In this document: in pieces, positions 10,658 through 21,032 of the stretch | Position numbering within the stretch: the first letter of the stretch is position 1 | Layout: each line of letters begins with the position of its first letter | Made by a program: the position numbers and the translations under genes | Notes under the pieces: model-generated | Database searches by the model: none | What the model was told of the DNA's origin: nothing | The model's input: only the letters and a program-made list of their open reading frames with translations | From: an uncultured Alphaproteobacteria bacterium | GTDB lineage: Bacteria; Pseudomonadota; Alphaproteobacteria; HIMB59; GCA-002718135 | NCBI GenBank assembly: GCA_902524385.1 | Contig: CABZCZ010000006.1 | Span: 1-64,000 of the forward strand | Length of the DNA stretch: 64,000 nt | Direction: 5' to 3'

Positions 10658-11794
10658 ATGGAATCATTCAATAGCTTTACTAACCTTTTTTTAGATGTTT
10701 GGAATAATGGTGTTTTTGGCATAAATGCTACAGATATCATAGTAAGTCTTGTAATCTTTTTACTTTTTTATTTACTCAGAAGACTTATTGCCAGATTTAT
10801 TCTTAATCGATTGTCAAGAATTGTTTCAAGAACTTCCAATCAAATTGACGATGCAGTAATTGAAGTTCTAGATGGACCATTAAAATTTTTACCCGTTGTT
10901 ATAGGCTTTTTTATAGCTTCTTCGTATTTAGATATTTCTGAAAATAATCAAGATTTTTTAGATTTACTAAACAGATCTTTAATTACAATTTTTATATTCT
11001 GGTTACTACATCAATTAATTATACCATTTTCATTCGTAATAAAAAACTTTGAATCAAAAATTTCTAAACCATTAGTCGATTGGACTCTTAAAGGATTAAA
11101 AATTCTTGTAATTGTTCTTGGGGCTGTTGCAATATTAGAATTGTGGGGAATAAGAGTAGGTCCTGTGATTGCTGGATTAGGTTTGTTTGGTGTAGCAGTG
11201 GCACTTGGTGCTCAAGATTTATTTAAAAATTTAATTAGTGGTATTATGATTCTAATGGAAAAGAGGTTCACTGTAGGTGATGTAATATTAGTTTCCGGAG
11301 AAGTTGAAGGAGTTGTTGAACAAATTGGTTTTAGATCTACACTTGTTAGAAGATTTGATTCAACGCCAGTTATGGTGCCAAATTATAAATTTGCTGAGCA
11401 GTCTGTTACTAACTATACAAGAAGACATCATAGACGTATAAGATGGTTAATTGGATTAGAATATAGAACAACAATTGATCAATTAAAAAAAATTAGAGAT
11501 GAGATAAATGAATTAATTCAGAAAGATTATAATTTTGCAAAAAATCAAAATGCCAGCTTCTATGTTCGAATAGATAGTTTTTCTGATAGCTCTATTGATA
11601 TGTTAGTACAAACATTTACTGTTACAAATGATTGGGCTGAATTTTTAAAAATTAAAGAAACTCTTGCAGTAAAAATAATAGAAATTGTTGAAAATAATGA
11701 AGCAGGTTTTGCATTTCCAAGTCAATCACTTTATGTTGAAAAGTTATCTGATGAAAATACTGAGATTTTTAATCCTCAATCTACAAAAAAATAA
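10658..11794 (+). CDS. Mechanosensitive ion channel MscS family protein
   Basis: GLGLFGVAVALGAQDLFKNLISGIMILMEKRFTVGDVILV...GVVEQIGFRSTLVRRFDSTPVMVPN. Confidence 0.95.
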   Translation: MESFNSFTNLFLDVWNNGVFGINATDIIVSLVIFLLFYLLRRLIARFILNRLSRIVSRTSNQIDDAVIEVLDGPLKFLPVVIGFFIASSYLDISENNQDFLDLLNRSLITIFIFWLLHQLIIPFSFVIKNFESKISKPLVDWTLKGLKILVIVLGAVAILELWGIRVGPVIAGLGLFGVAVALGAQDLFKNLISGIMILMEKRFTVGDVILVSGEVEGVVEQIGFRSTLVRRFDSTPVMVPNYKFAEQSVTNYTRRHHRRIRWLIGLEYRTTIDQLKKIRDEINELIQKDYNFAKNQNASFYVRIDSFSDSSIDMLVQTFTVTNDWAEFLKIKETLAVKIIEIVENNEAGFAFPSQSLYVEKLSDENTEIFNPQSTKK

Positions 11795-12798
11795 TGAGTG
11801 AAAGTAATCGTGTAATTTCTGGTTCTCTTTTTATATTAGCTAGTATTGCTGTTGCATTTATTTTAAATTTTTCTCAACCTATAATGGTCCCATTTGTGTT
11901 AGCACTTCTTTTAAGGATATTGATTGATCCAATAATTGATTTTCAGACTATCAATCTTCGTGTCCATAGATTTATTGCAGTTTTTATAAGTATTTGTTTA
12001 ATTGTATTACTATTTTCAATTATAGTTCCTTTTATTGTTTCTTCAGTAGCAACATTCTTAGAGTCAGCGGATGACTATAATCAAAAGGTAATTATTTTAA
12101 TAGAAGCGGTCTTAATACAGCTTCAAGAATTCGAAATTAACATTGATAGAGAAACAATTAGAAATACAATTGCTGAGCTTCCAATTACCAATTGGGCGGG
12201 AACCATACTAAGTAATAGTGCAAACTTTATTTCAAAATTTCTTCTAGTTGTAATTATAACGCTATTTTTATTATTGGGAACTCCTCCTAAAAATACCTCA
12301 GATGAATGGAATGATATTATTAGATTAGTCAAAAAGTATATATTTACGAAATTTTTAACATCAGCTTTTACAGGTATTGCTGCTGGATTAATTTATTGGT
12401 TTTTAGGATTAGAATTAGCTTTTATTTTTGGTAGCTTAACATTCATTTTAAATTTCATTCCAGTGATTGGATCTGTTATTGCTGTTTTACTGCCACTACC
12501 AATAGCTTTTCTTCAATATAATGACCCAACTCTTTTTGTGCTTATAATTGTTTTACCTACAATTATACATCAAATTGTAGGAAATTTTGTAGAACCTAAA
12601 ATTTTTGGTGAGAGTTTTGGATTACATCCAATTACAATTATTTTATCTTTAATTTTTTGGGGTATGATTTGGGGATTTATTGGAGTTCTTCTAGCTGCAC
12701 CTTTAACTGCAATAATAAGAATTTCTTTTGAAAGATTTGAAACTACGAAACAGATAGCAAGATTATTAGAAGGTAAGATTCATATAAAGGAAACCTAA
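11794..12798 (+). CDS. AI-2E family transporter (PerM-like)
   Basis: Multiple TM helices; LNFIPVIGSVIAVLLPLPIAFLQ..., GNFVEPKIFGESFGLHPITIILSLIFWGMIWGFIGVLLAAPLTAI. Confidence 0.92.
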   Translation: MSESNRVISGSLFILASIAVAFILNFSQPIMVPFVLALLLRILIDPIIDFQTINLRVHRFIAVFISICLIVLLFSIIVPFIVSSVATFLESADDYNQKVIILIEAVLIQLQEFEINIDRETIRNTIAELPITNWAGTILSNSANFISKFLLVVIITLFLLLGTPPKNTSDEWNDIIRLVKKYIFTKFLTSAFTGIAAGLIYWFLGLELAFIFGSLTFILNFIPVIGSVIAVLLPLPIAFLQYNDPTLFVLIIVLPTIIHQIVGNFVEPKIFGESFGLHPITIILSLIFWGMIWGFIGVLLAAPLTAIIRISFERFETTKQIARLLEGKIHIKET

Positions 12799-13280
12799 CC
12801 TAATATTTTTTTACATATATCAAAGCTAAAACCAGCTCTTGCCATTTTGGCTAAATTTTTTTCATAACTTTGATTTTTTTCTAACAATTTTTTTTTCTTA
12901 GCAAATATTTTTGCCGAATTTAATTCCCAATTTTCATTATCTTGTTGCACTAAATTTAAATTATTTTCAATTTGAGATTTATTCACTCCTTTTTTTATCA
13001 AGTAATTGAATATAAAATTCTTAGATTTTCCAGAATTTGATAAAGATAGAATTTTTGTAGAACTATATCTATCATCATCAATAAATTTATTTTTTTCTAA
13101 TTTTATTATTATACTTTCAATTATATTAATGAGCTTTCTTTTTTCATAATTTGTAATTTTTAACCTTAAGATTTTTCTTTTAAGTATATTAATCAAATTG
13201 ATTTTAGAGGAATCATATTTGCTTAAATAATCTACGGCATATTTTAAGAGTTTTTTTTCGTCCATTAAACTAATATACAA
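12795..13280 (-). CDS. recX: Regulatory protein RecX
   Basis: Short basic protein with RecX-like helical repeats (KFIDDDRYSSTKILSLSNSGKSKNFIFNYLIKKGVNKSQIENNL). Confidence 0.78.
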   Translation of the reverse strand: MYISLMDEKKLLKYAVDYLSKYDSSKINLINILKRKILRLKITNYEKRKLINIIESIIIKLEKNKFIDDDRYSSTKILSLSNSGKSKNFIFNYLIKKGVNKSQIENNLNLVQQDNENWELNSAKIFAKKKKLLEKNQSYEKNLAKMARAGFSFDICKKILG

Positions 13281-13313
13281 ATATTTTAAATATATTAAAA
13301 GAAAACTCCTAAT

Positions 13314-14084
13314 ATGATTAATTATAATTTTCTTTGTTTTCTTACATTAATTAAAAAAGAAGTATTTAGATTCTTAAAAGTAGGGATTCAAACTGTGATT
13401 GGACCAGCTATTAGCTCTTTATTATTCTTAGCTGTTTTTAGTTTAGCTCTTGGGAGATCTGTAAATTCTATAAATGGTATTGACCTTCCTTATTTCATTG
13501 CACCTGGTCTTATAATGATGACCATGCTTCAAAACTCTTTTGCTAATTCAGCATCAAGTATTGGTCAATCAAAATTTCAAGGAAATATTGTAGACATATT
13601 AATGGCTCCATTAAACAATGTGGAATTAGCATTTGGATTTATTATAGGATCTGTTTGTAGAGGTGTTGTATGTGGTATAGTTACAACTTTAGGGGTTATG
13701 ATATTTGTACCTCTCTATATTCACTCTTATATAGCATTATTGTTTTTCACATTAATGGGATGCACAATGATGGGCACTTTAGGAACAATTGTTGGTATTT
13801 GGGCAGACAAATGGGATCAACAACAAGGTATAACTAACTTTATTGTGTTACCTCTTACTTTTTTGTCAGGAACATTCTATTCAATTTCTAGACTTCCCGA
13901 GTTTTGGCAGACAGTTTCCTCATTTAATCCATTCTTCTATAATATTGATGGTTTTAGATATGCTTTTACAGGCATTTCTGACAGTTCTTTAATTCAAGGA
14001 TCAATCTTCTTAATAATTATTAATATTATATTAATTTTATTATGCTATTTTATGTTTCGCAAAGGATATAAAATTAAATTTTAA
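13314..14084 (+). CDS. ABC-2 type transporter permease
   Basis: IDLPYFIAPGLIMMTMLQNSFANSASSIGQSKFQGNIVDILMAPLNNVELAFGFIIG; TFLSGTFYSISRLPEFWQ. Confidence 0.92.
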   Translation: MINYNFLCFLTLIKKEVFRFLKVGIQTVIGPAISSLLFLAVFSLALGRSVNSINGIDLPYFIAPGLIMMTMLQNSFANSASSIGQSKFQGNIVDILMAPLNNVELAFGFIIGSVCRGVVCGIVTTLGVMIFVPLYIHSYIALLFFTLMGCTMMGTLGTIVGIWADKWDQQQGITNFIVLPLTFLSGTFYSISRLPEFWQTVSSFNPFFYNIDGFRYAFTGISDSSLIQGSIFLIIINIILILLCYFMFRKGYKIKF

Positions 14085-14086
14085 AT

Positions 14087-15265
14087 ATGGTTAATAAAAT
14101 TTTATCAAATGTTATGCCAACTTATGGCAATAAAACTCTTGAATTCATTAAAGGTAAAGGATGTTACCTATACACTAGTCAAAATAAAAAATACTTAGAT
14201 TTTGCAAGTGGAATAGCAGTAAATTCTCTCGGTCATTGTCATCCTAAACTTACAGAAGCACTTAATAAGCAATCAAAACAACTCTGGCATGTTTCGAACT
14301 TATATAAAATTAAAAAACAAGAACAATTTGCAAAACTACTTTGCAAAAAATCTTTTGCAGATAAAGTTTTTTTTACTAATTCTGGAACTGAATCTATTGA
14401 ATGTGGAATAAAAATAATTAGAGGATATCATTCATTTCATAAGACTAAAAAAACAGAAATTATAACTTTCAATGGCGCTTTTCATGGAAGAACTTATGGA
14501 GCACTTTCAGCACAAAAAAACAAAAAATACTCTAGTGGCTTTGGACCTATGCTTAAAGGATTTAAACAAATTGAATTTAATAATGAAAAAAAATTAATAT
14601 CTGCAATTAATAAAAAAACAGCTGGTATTATGATCGAACCAATTCAAGGAGAAGGAGGTATTCGTCCTGCCAATTTAAGTTTTTTAAAATTATTAAGAAA
14701 AATCTGTAAGAAAAATAACATCCTACTGTTTTTTGATGAAGTTCAATCTGGATTTGGCAGATCTGGTAAATTATTCTCGCATGAATGGGCTAATATCAAA
14801 CCTGATATTATGTCTGTAGCAAAAGGAATTGGCTCAGGTTTTCCACTTGGAGCTTGTATGTCAACAAACAAAGCATGCGTTGCAATGACTAAAGGCAGTC
14901 ATGGATCAACCTATGGTGGCAATCCCTTAGCTATGAGTGTAGGTTTAGAAGTTTTAAAACTTATCTCTAATAAAACATTTCTTTCAAAAGTTGATAAAAG
15001 AGCAAGATATTTCTGGAAAAATTTAAAAAAATTAGAGAATACATCTAATATTATTTTAGAGGTTAGAGGTGCAGGACTTTTATTGGGAATTAAAACGAAT
15101 ATTAGCAATATAGATTTTTCAGAACAATTAAATAAAAATAAATTACTAAATGTACCAGCTGCAGATAATACAGTAAGATTAGCACCACCACTTATTGTAT
15201 CTTATAAAGAGATTGATAAATCAATTGCTATAATTAAAAGAAGCTTGAAGGAATTATCTAGATGA
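14087..15265 (+). CDS. argD: Acetylornithine aminotransferase family protein
   Basis: FTNSGTESIECGIKIIRGYH, FFDEVQSGFGRSGKLFSHEW, GSHGSTYGGNPLAMSVGLEVL; followed by argF. Confidence 0.95.
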   Translation: MVNKILSNVMPTYGNKTLEFIKGKGCYLYTSQNKKYLDFASGIAVNSLGHCHPKLTEALNKQSKQLWHVSNLYKIKKQEQFAKLLCKKSFADKVFFTNSGTESIECGIKIIRGYHSFHKTKKTEIITFNGAFHGRTYGALSAQKNKKYSSGFGPMLKGFKQIEFNNEKKLISAINKKTAGIMIEPIQGEGGIRPANLSFLKLLRKICKKNNILLFFDEVQSGFGRSGKLFSHEWANIKPDIMSVAKGIGSGFPLGACMSTNKACVAMTKGSHGSTYGGNPLAMSVGLEVLKLISNKTFLSKVDKRARYFWKNLKKLENTSNIILEVRGAGLLLGIKTNISNIDFSEQLNKNKLLNVPAADNTVRLAPPLIVSYKEIDKSIAIIKRSLKELSR

Positions 15266-16155
15266 AACATTTTATTGATATTAATAATTTTAATAAAAAA
15301 GAAATTGATGAAATAGTTACACTTGCTAAAAAAATTAAAAAAAATCCAAAAAAATTTTCATCTTTTTGTAAAAATAAAACCCTTGGTTTAATTTTTGAAA
15401 AGCAATCATTAAGAACTAGACTAAGCTTTTATGTAGGAATGCAAAAATTAGGGGGTTCTGTTTTAGAACTGCAAAGTAAAGATATTGGCTTTGATGATAT
15501 AAGAGAAAAAGCTGAAGATGTTCTTAATGTATTAAGTCAATATATTGATTGTGTAATGATAAGAAATAATAATCACAAACAGATAGTAAATTTGAGTAAA
15601 GAAAATATTCTTCCAATTATAAATGGCTTAACTGAATATAGTCATCCTTGTCAAATACTTGGCGATTTTTTAACCTTGCAAGAGAATTTTAAAAACTATA
15701 AAAAATTAAGTATTGTTTGGATAGGTGATTACAATAATGTTTTACGTTCACTTATTCATTTACAAAACATTTATAATTTTAAACTTAATGTTGTTGTGCC
15801 AAATCAAATTTTTAAACATCATAAAAATGAATTTCTAAAATTAGAGAATAAAAATTTAAAATATTTCTCAAATCCGATTGAAGGTGTTAAAAAATCAAAT
15901 TGCATCATGACTGATGTTTGGGTTTCCATGGGTGAAAAAAATAATAAAACAAAATATTTTAAAAATTTTACTGTGAATAAAAAAATTATGAGTAATGCAT
16001 CAAATAATGCAATTTTTATGCATTGTCTACCAGCAAAAAGAGGAAATGAGGTAACATCAGATGTTCTTGATGGTAAAAATTCTGTTGTATTAAAGCAAGC
16101 CAAAAACAGAATGTATATTCAACAAGCGATATTAATTTATGTACTTAAAAAATAG
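15262..16155 (+). CDS. argF: Ornithine carbamoyltransferase
   Basis: FEKQSLRTRLSFYVGMQKLGG, YSHPCQILGDFLTL, FMHCLPAKRGNEVTSDV. Confidence 0.97.
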   Translation: MKHFIDINNFNKKEIDEIVTLAKKIKKNPKKFSSFCKNKTLGLIFEKQSLRTRLSFYVGMQKLGGSVLELQSKDIGFDDIREKAEDVLNVLSQYIDCVMIRNNNHKQIVNLSKENILPIINGLTEYSHPCQILGDFLTLQENFKNYKKLSIVWIGDYNNVLRSLIHLQNIYNFKLNVVVPNQIFKHHKNEFLKLENKNLKYFSNPIEGVKKSNCIMTDVWVSMGEKNNKTKYFKNFTVNKKIMSNASNNAIFMHCLPAKRGNEVTSDVLDGKNSVVLKQAKNRMYIQQAILIYVLKK

Positions 16156-16711
16156 TTTTATTTTAATTTTTTTTATTATTCTATCTTGTCAACCAATTGA
16201 AATATTAGAACCAATTGAAATTGATACATCTAGATTTGAAAAAATATCAATAAATGCAGCACAAATTGAAGTTAATAAGAAATACAATTCAGTATTTTCA
16301 AAATCTAATATTGAAGATCAAATTCAAAAATCTCCTATTAATTTAATGCTCGAATGGAATAGTCAAAACATTATTAAACTTGGAAATGAAAATAAGTTAG
16401 TTATAAATATTTTAGATGCATCTATAAAAAAAACTGAAATAATGAATGTTGGAGCTAAAAAATACGAGGAAAGAACAATATTTAATTACGAAATATTTTA
16501 TTTAGTTGAGTATGAACTTTATGATAATAGTGGTTTTTTAATAGCTAATACAACAGTGGAGACTTTAAGATCTACTACTTCTCAAAAATTTATTTCCTTA
16601 AATGAAACTGAAATAATTATTAATGATTTATTAATTTTGGCATTGAGAGATTATATAAACGAAACAAAAAACCAATTATCAATTTATATGGGAAATTATT
16701 TAAGTATTTAA
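16139..16711 (+). CDS. Hypothetical lipoprotein
   Basis: N-terminal lipobox-like FFIILSC; start overlaps argF by 17 bp. Confidence 0.7.
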   Translation: MYLKNSFILIFFIILSCQPIEILEPIEIDTSRFEKISINAAQIEVNKKYNSVFSKSNIEDQIQKSPINLMLEWNSQNIIKLGNENKLVINILDASIKKTEIMNVGAKKYEERTIFNYEIFYLVEYELYDNSGFLIANTTVETLRSTTSQKFISLNETEIIINDLLILALRDYINETKNQLSIYMGNYLSI

Positions 16712-18156
16712 CTTCTCCAAAAATTCATAGATAGTAAAACTAATACTGTAAAGATTTCTAGTCTTCCAATAATCATAGTAATTGCCAATATCCATTTAGC
16801 ACCATCATCTAATAAAAAGTAATTTCCACTAGGACCAATTATTTCACCTAAACCGGGACCAACATTTGATATTGCAGAAGCTGCTGCTGAAAAGGCAGTT
16901 AGAAAATCTAAATTGAATAAGCTCAAACTTACTGCTGATAAAATAAATAAAAAAATATACATAAAGAAAAAACCCATAATTGAGTTATAAGTATTCTCAT
17001 TAACTGTTTTGCCATTAAATCGCATAACTAAGACTGCATGAGGCTGAGTTAATTTTCTAATTTGTGTAATTGCTCCTCTAAACAAAATTTGTAATCTAAA
17101 TATTTTTATTCCACCAGTGGTAGATCCTGCACATCCACCAACAAACATAATTATCATCATTATTACAATCCCAAAACTTCCCCAATTAGAAAAGTTACTA
17201 CTAGTATAACCAGTACCAGTTAAAATTGATGTAATATTGAATAAAGCAATTCTGAAAGCAGATATTGTATCTATAGATTGATTAGCAATTAACCAAATGG
17301 TTGTTAACAAAATTATTACAAACAAAATTAGAAAGAATAATTTTATTTGATCGTCTTTAAATATTAATTTTTTTTGATTGTGTAGAAATTGCAAATATAG
17401 GACAAATGGCAAACTGCCAACCAACATAAAAATAACACTTATAATCTCAATTTGAAAAGAATTAAAAGATAAAAAAGATTCATTATAATTTGAAAATCCA
17501 CCAGTTGAAATAGTGGTCATTGCATGAATAATTGAATCAAAGCCTTTCATTCCATTTACAAAATACAAAAAGGCACAAATAATTGATAAAGATATGTAAA
17601 GTAAAAACAATTCAATTACAAATCGATTAACTTTTGGAATTGTTTTTTCATAAGGATCATCATGTTCCATGTGTAAGAGCTGCATTCCACCAATTTGTAA
17701 AGTTGGCAATATAGCCATTGCAAGAACGATTATTCCTATTCCTCCAAACCATTGAAGAAGAGATCTCCAAATTAATATACCCTCTGATAAGCTTTCTAAA
17801 TTATTAATAACCGTTGCACCAGTTGTAGTAATCCCACTTACAGATTCAAAAAAAGCATCTGTATAAGAAAGTGAAGAGGATGAGTACACAAATGGAATTG
17901 CACCAAAAAGAGATATTACTAACCAAGATGATATTGTTAACAAAAATGCTTGCCTAATTCCAAGCTTAATATTTTTTTTTCTAAATGAAAAATATAAAAT
18001 TAGACCTATAAAAAATGTGATTAAACTAGAATAAAAAAACTGTAACCATTCATAATTACCATAATAAAGATCAAAGCACATAGGTACTAGCATTGCCAAT
18101 GCTTCAATGCATATTAGTAAACCGATTATGTTTAATATCGACCTAAAGTCTCTCAT
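16708..18156 (-). CDS. trkH: Potassium uptake protein TrkH family
   Basis: FFESVSGITTTGATVINNLESLSEGILIWRSLLQWFGGIGIIVLAMAILP; MFVGGCAGSTTGGIKIFR. Confidence 0.96.
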   Translation of the reverse strand: MRDFRSILNIIGLLICIEALAMLVPMCFDLYYGNYEWLQFFYSSLITFFIGLILYFSFRKKNIKLGIRQAFLLTISSWLVISLFGAIPFVYSSSSLSYTDAFFESVSGITTTGATVINNLESLSEGILIWRSLLQWFGGIGIIVLAMAILPTLQIGGMQLLHMEHDDPYEKTIPKVNRFVIELFLLYISLSIICAFLYFVNGMKGFDSIIHAMTTISTGGFSNYNESFLSFNSFQIEIISVIFMLVGSLPFVLYLQFLHNQKKLIFKDDQIKLFFLILFVIILLTTIWLIANQSIDTISAFRIALFNITSILTGTGYTSSNFSNWGSFGIVIMMIIMFVGGCAGSTTGGIKIFRLQILFRGAITQIRKLTQPHAVLVMRFNGKTVNENTYNSIMGFFFMYIFLFILSAVSLSLFNLDFLTAFSAAASAISNVGPGLGEIIGPSGNYFLLDDGAKWILAITMIIGRLEIFTVLVLLSMNFWRS

Positions 18157-18170
18157 TCTTTTTTTAATAA

Positions 18171-18563
18171 TTAATTTAAATCGTTATTTTCAAATGGTGT
18201 ATCTAATGAAAACTGTGGAATTTGAACATCAAAAGTATTACCATTATCATTTTGCATCTCATAAGTTCCCTCCATAAAACCAGAGGAAGTAGTTAAAGGT
18301 GTTCCACTTGTATATTCAAATTTTTCACCAGGATTTAGAACAGGCTGCTCACCTACAACACCTTTTCCTCGCACTTCTTGTAATGTGCCATTAGCGTCAA
18401 TAATTTTCCAGTGTCTGTTTACAAGTTGAACTTTTTCGTTACCTTGATTATCAATTGTTACCTTATATGCCCATACATAATGCTGATCTTCTGGCTCTGA
18501 TTGATCCTCAAGATAATACGGTTTTACAGTAATGTTTATTTTTTTTGTTGTTTTAGAATACAT
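18171..18563 (-). CDS. apaG: Co2+/Mg2+ efflux protein ApaG
   Basis: VTIDNQGNEKVQLVNRHWKIIDANGTLQEVRGKGVVGEQPVLNPGEKFEYTSGTPLTTSSGFMEGTYEM. Confidence 0.97.
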   Translation of the reverse strand: MYSKTTKKINITVKPYYLEDQSEPEDQHYVWAYKVTIDNQGNEKVQLVNRHWKIIDANGTLQEVRGKGVVGEQPVLNPGEKFEYTSGTPLTTSSGFMEGTYEMQNDNGNTFDVQIPQFSLDTPFENNDLN

Positions 18564-18603
18564 TGAAGAATGCTCAATATACCAAAATAATTATAAACAA
18601 AAG

Positions 18604-19512
18604 TTAATTTGTTTTTTTTATTTCTACTCTTCTATTTGCTGGTTGTTTGGTGTCATCTGGTGTATTTACAGCTAAAGATTCTTCCCCTTTGCCTAATATT
18701 TTTATACTACTTTGTTGTATTCCATAATTTATTAAAATTTCTTTAACAAATTCAGCTCTTTTAATTGATAATGATAAATTATATTTATTTGTTCCTTTAG
18801 AGTCGGTATGTCCAACGACAAGATACTCATTAATAATACTTCCATAATTGTTTAAAAATTTCTTTATTTTGTCTTTACTTACTTCTGATAAATTGAATTG
18901 ATCAAAATCAAAATATATTATTTGCATTAATTCTTTATTTTCATTTTTAGTAACAATAGTTACTTCATTTTTCGTTTCGTATTCTAAATTATTATTTTTC
19001 TTATTTAAATTCTCCTGCTCATTTTCGTAACTAGATATTTTTTGATATATATTATGCATGGCGTTCAGGAAATCATTCTTGCAACTATTAATATCCCATG
19101 TTTGCCAATTTTCCTCCTGTTGCTCTGACCAGCAATCTAATGATGAAATAGCTTTAGCTAAATTAAATGGATCAATTTTTTTTGCCTCTCTATAAATTGT
19201 CATAAGGTTATCATGTGCAATTCTTATTTTATAAATTTTTTCTTCTGGCAGTTTCCAATATGCAATTTCTTCTGGATATATTTCATCAGTTTCTAAACTC
19301 TTGAGAGCTTTTTCAGAATATAATTTTGCTGAATTCCAATCATGCATCTCTTCTGCTTCGAAAGTAGCTTTTTTTTTGTATTCGGACAATAAGTGTTCTT
19401 GAAAGTTTCTTGGCTTATTAGTTTCGATAACAGATAGTTCTTTGTAGCCAGAAGAGCAACCCGTTAAAAAAATTAGAAAAAAGATAATTGATATTAAATA
19501 TTTAAATTTCAT
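18604..19512 (-). CDS. OmpA-family lipoprotein
   Basis: Lipobox FLTGCSS; C-terminal OmpA domain YFDFDQFNLSE...VVGHTDSKGTNKYNLSLSIKRAEFVKEIL...PANRRVEI. Confidence 0.9.
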   Translation of the reverse strand: MKFKYLISIIFFLIFLTGCSSGYKELSVIETNKPRNFQEHLLSEYKKKATFEAEEMHDWNSAKLYSEKALKSLETDEIYPEEIAYWKLPEEKIYKIRIAHDNLMTIYREAKKIDPFNLAKAISSLDCWSEQQEENWQTWDINSCKNDFLNAMHNIYQKISSYENEQENLNKKNNNLEYETKNEVTIVTKNENKELMQIIYFDFDQFNLSEVSKDKIKKFLNNYGSIINEYLVVGHTDSKGTNKYNLSLSIKRAEFVKEILINYGIQQSSIKILGKGEESLAVNTPDDTKQPANRRVEIKKTN

Positions 19513-19660
19513 AACTTTCTAATATGCAATTTTACTGTCAAAACTAAGACTAAATTTTGACCGAATTAAGGTCCACCATTTTTTTTGTATCATGCACATT
19601 TTATCATTGCAGAGTATTTAAAGATTAAATACACAAATAGCATATTTATTTAAGGAGTTT

Positions 19661-20995
19661 ATGATGATTAAACATTCTACGTCGGTGGATCAATCAGACA
19701 GAAAGGTTCCCTACAATTTAAGACAAAGTGGTCCTACACCAGTTCAAATGCTTATTTCAACCAGAGTTAGAAAATCACCTTATTGGCATTTATCAATGGA
19801 GGCGGGATGTTGGAGAGCAACAGTTTATAACAGAATTTACCATCCAAGAGGTTATATAAAACCAGAAGATGGTGGAGCAATGGTTGAGTATGAAGCAATA
19901 AAAAATCATGTTACCATGTGGAATGTTGCAGTTGAAAGACAAATTCAAGTTAAAGGACCTGATGCTGAGGCTTTTGTTGATTATGTCATAACAAGAGATG
20001 CAACAAAAATATCTCCAATGAGAGGAAGATATGTAATTCTTTGTAATCAATATGGTGGTGTTTTAAACGATCCTATTCTTTTAAGAATTTCAAAGGATGA
20101 GTTTTGGTTTTCTTTATCCGACTCAGATATTGGTTTGTATTTGCAGGGTGTAAATCATGATAATAGATTTAATGTCAATATTGATGAAATTGATGTTAGC
20201 CCAGTTCAAATTCAAGGTCCTAAAGCTCACGCTTTAATGAATGATTTAATAGGTGATCAAGTTAAAGTTGATGAAATGCCATTTTATGGACTTGCTGCTG
20301 CTAAAGTTGGTGGAAGAGATTGTATAATTTCACAAACAGGTTTTTCTGGAGAAGCTGGATTTGAAATATATTTATATGAGTCTACTAAATATGCTGATGA
20401 TATGTGGAATGCTGTTTTAGAGGCAGGAAAAAAACACAATCTTATGGTCATAGCTCCGGCACATCATAGAAGAATTCAAGCAGGAATTTTATCTTGGGGT
20501 CAAGACATGGATAATCAACATAATCCATTTCAATGTAACTTAGGGTATCAAGTTTCTTTATCTGGAAAAGGAGAATGGAATAAAACAACAGACTATGTTG
20601 GTAAGACTGTTCTTGAAAAGATGAAGGCCGATTTAAAAGATGGGAAAAAACCATACAAACTTCAATTAGTTGGATTAAGTTTAGGTGGAAAACCAATAGA
20701 AGAGTATGCTCCAGATTTTTGGCTTGTATCAGAAGATGGCAATGAACCATGTGGATTTATAACATCTCCTTGGTATCATCCTGAGCAAGGAAGAAACATT
20801 GCTATGGGTTATGTTCCTTTTGATGGCACTTTAAATAAAAATGGTTTTCCTATGGGAAATTATGGTCGTAAATTTAAAGTTCATCTACCCGATCAATATT
20901 CTGACTCACCTGGTTTACCAGTAGATGCAGAAGTTGTACCTATTCCATTTACTGAATCACATAATGCAAACACGAGAGAAGTAGTAGATAAATAA
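19661..20995 (+). CDS. GcvT/aminomethyltransferase-family protein, DMSP demethylase (DmdA)-like
   Basis: MSTRVRKSPYW..ATVYNRIYHPRGY..NHVTMWNVAVERQIQVKGPDAEAFVDYVITRD layout resembles DmdA; GcvT C-domain; N-terminal extension. Confidence 0.75.
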   Translation: MMIKHSTSVDQSDRKVPYNLRQSGPTPVQMLISTRVRKSPYWHLSMEAGCWRATVYNRIYHPRGYIKPEDGGAMVEYEAIKNHVTMWNVAVERQIQVKGPDAEAFVDYVITRDATKISPMRGRYVILCNQYGGVLNDPILLRISKDEFWFSLSDSDIGLYLQGVNHDNRFNVNIDEIDVSPVQIQGPKAHALMNDLIGDQVKVDEMPFYGLAAAKVGGRDCIISQTGFSGEAGFEIYLYESTKYADDMWNAVLEAGKKHNLMVIAPAHHRRIQAGILSWGQDMDNQHNPFQCNLGYQVSLSGKGEWNKTTDYVGKTVLEKMKADLKDGKKPYKLQLVGLSLGGKPIEEYAPDFWLVSEDGNEPCGFITSPWYHPEQGRNIAMGYVPFDGTLNKNGFPMGNYGRKFKVHLPDQYSDSPGLPVDAEVVPIPFTESHNANTREVVDK

Positions 20996-21002
20996 TTTTA
21001 AT

Positions 21003-21032
21003 AAGAAGCTCTATTTAATAATAGGGCTTCTT
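21003..21032. terminator. Probable bidirectional intrinsic terminator between convergent genes
   Basis: 13-bp stem AAGAAGCTCTATT-TAAT-AATAGGGCTTCTT with one G-U pair. Confidence 0.75.

Noticed and set aside
20448-20750. Minus-strand 100-aa ORF inside the DmdA-like gene
   Set aside because: Spurious antisense ORF within a clear coding gene.
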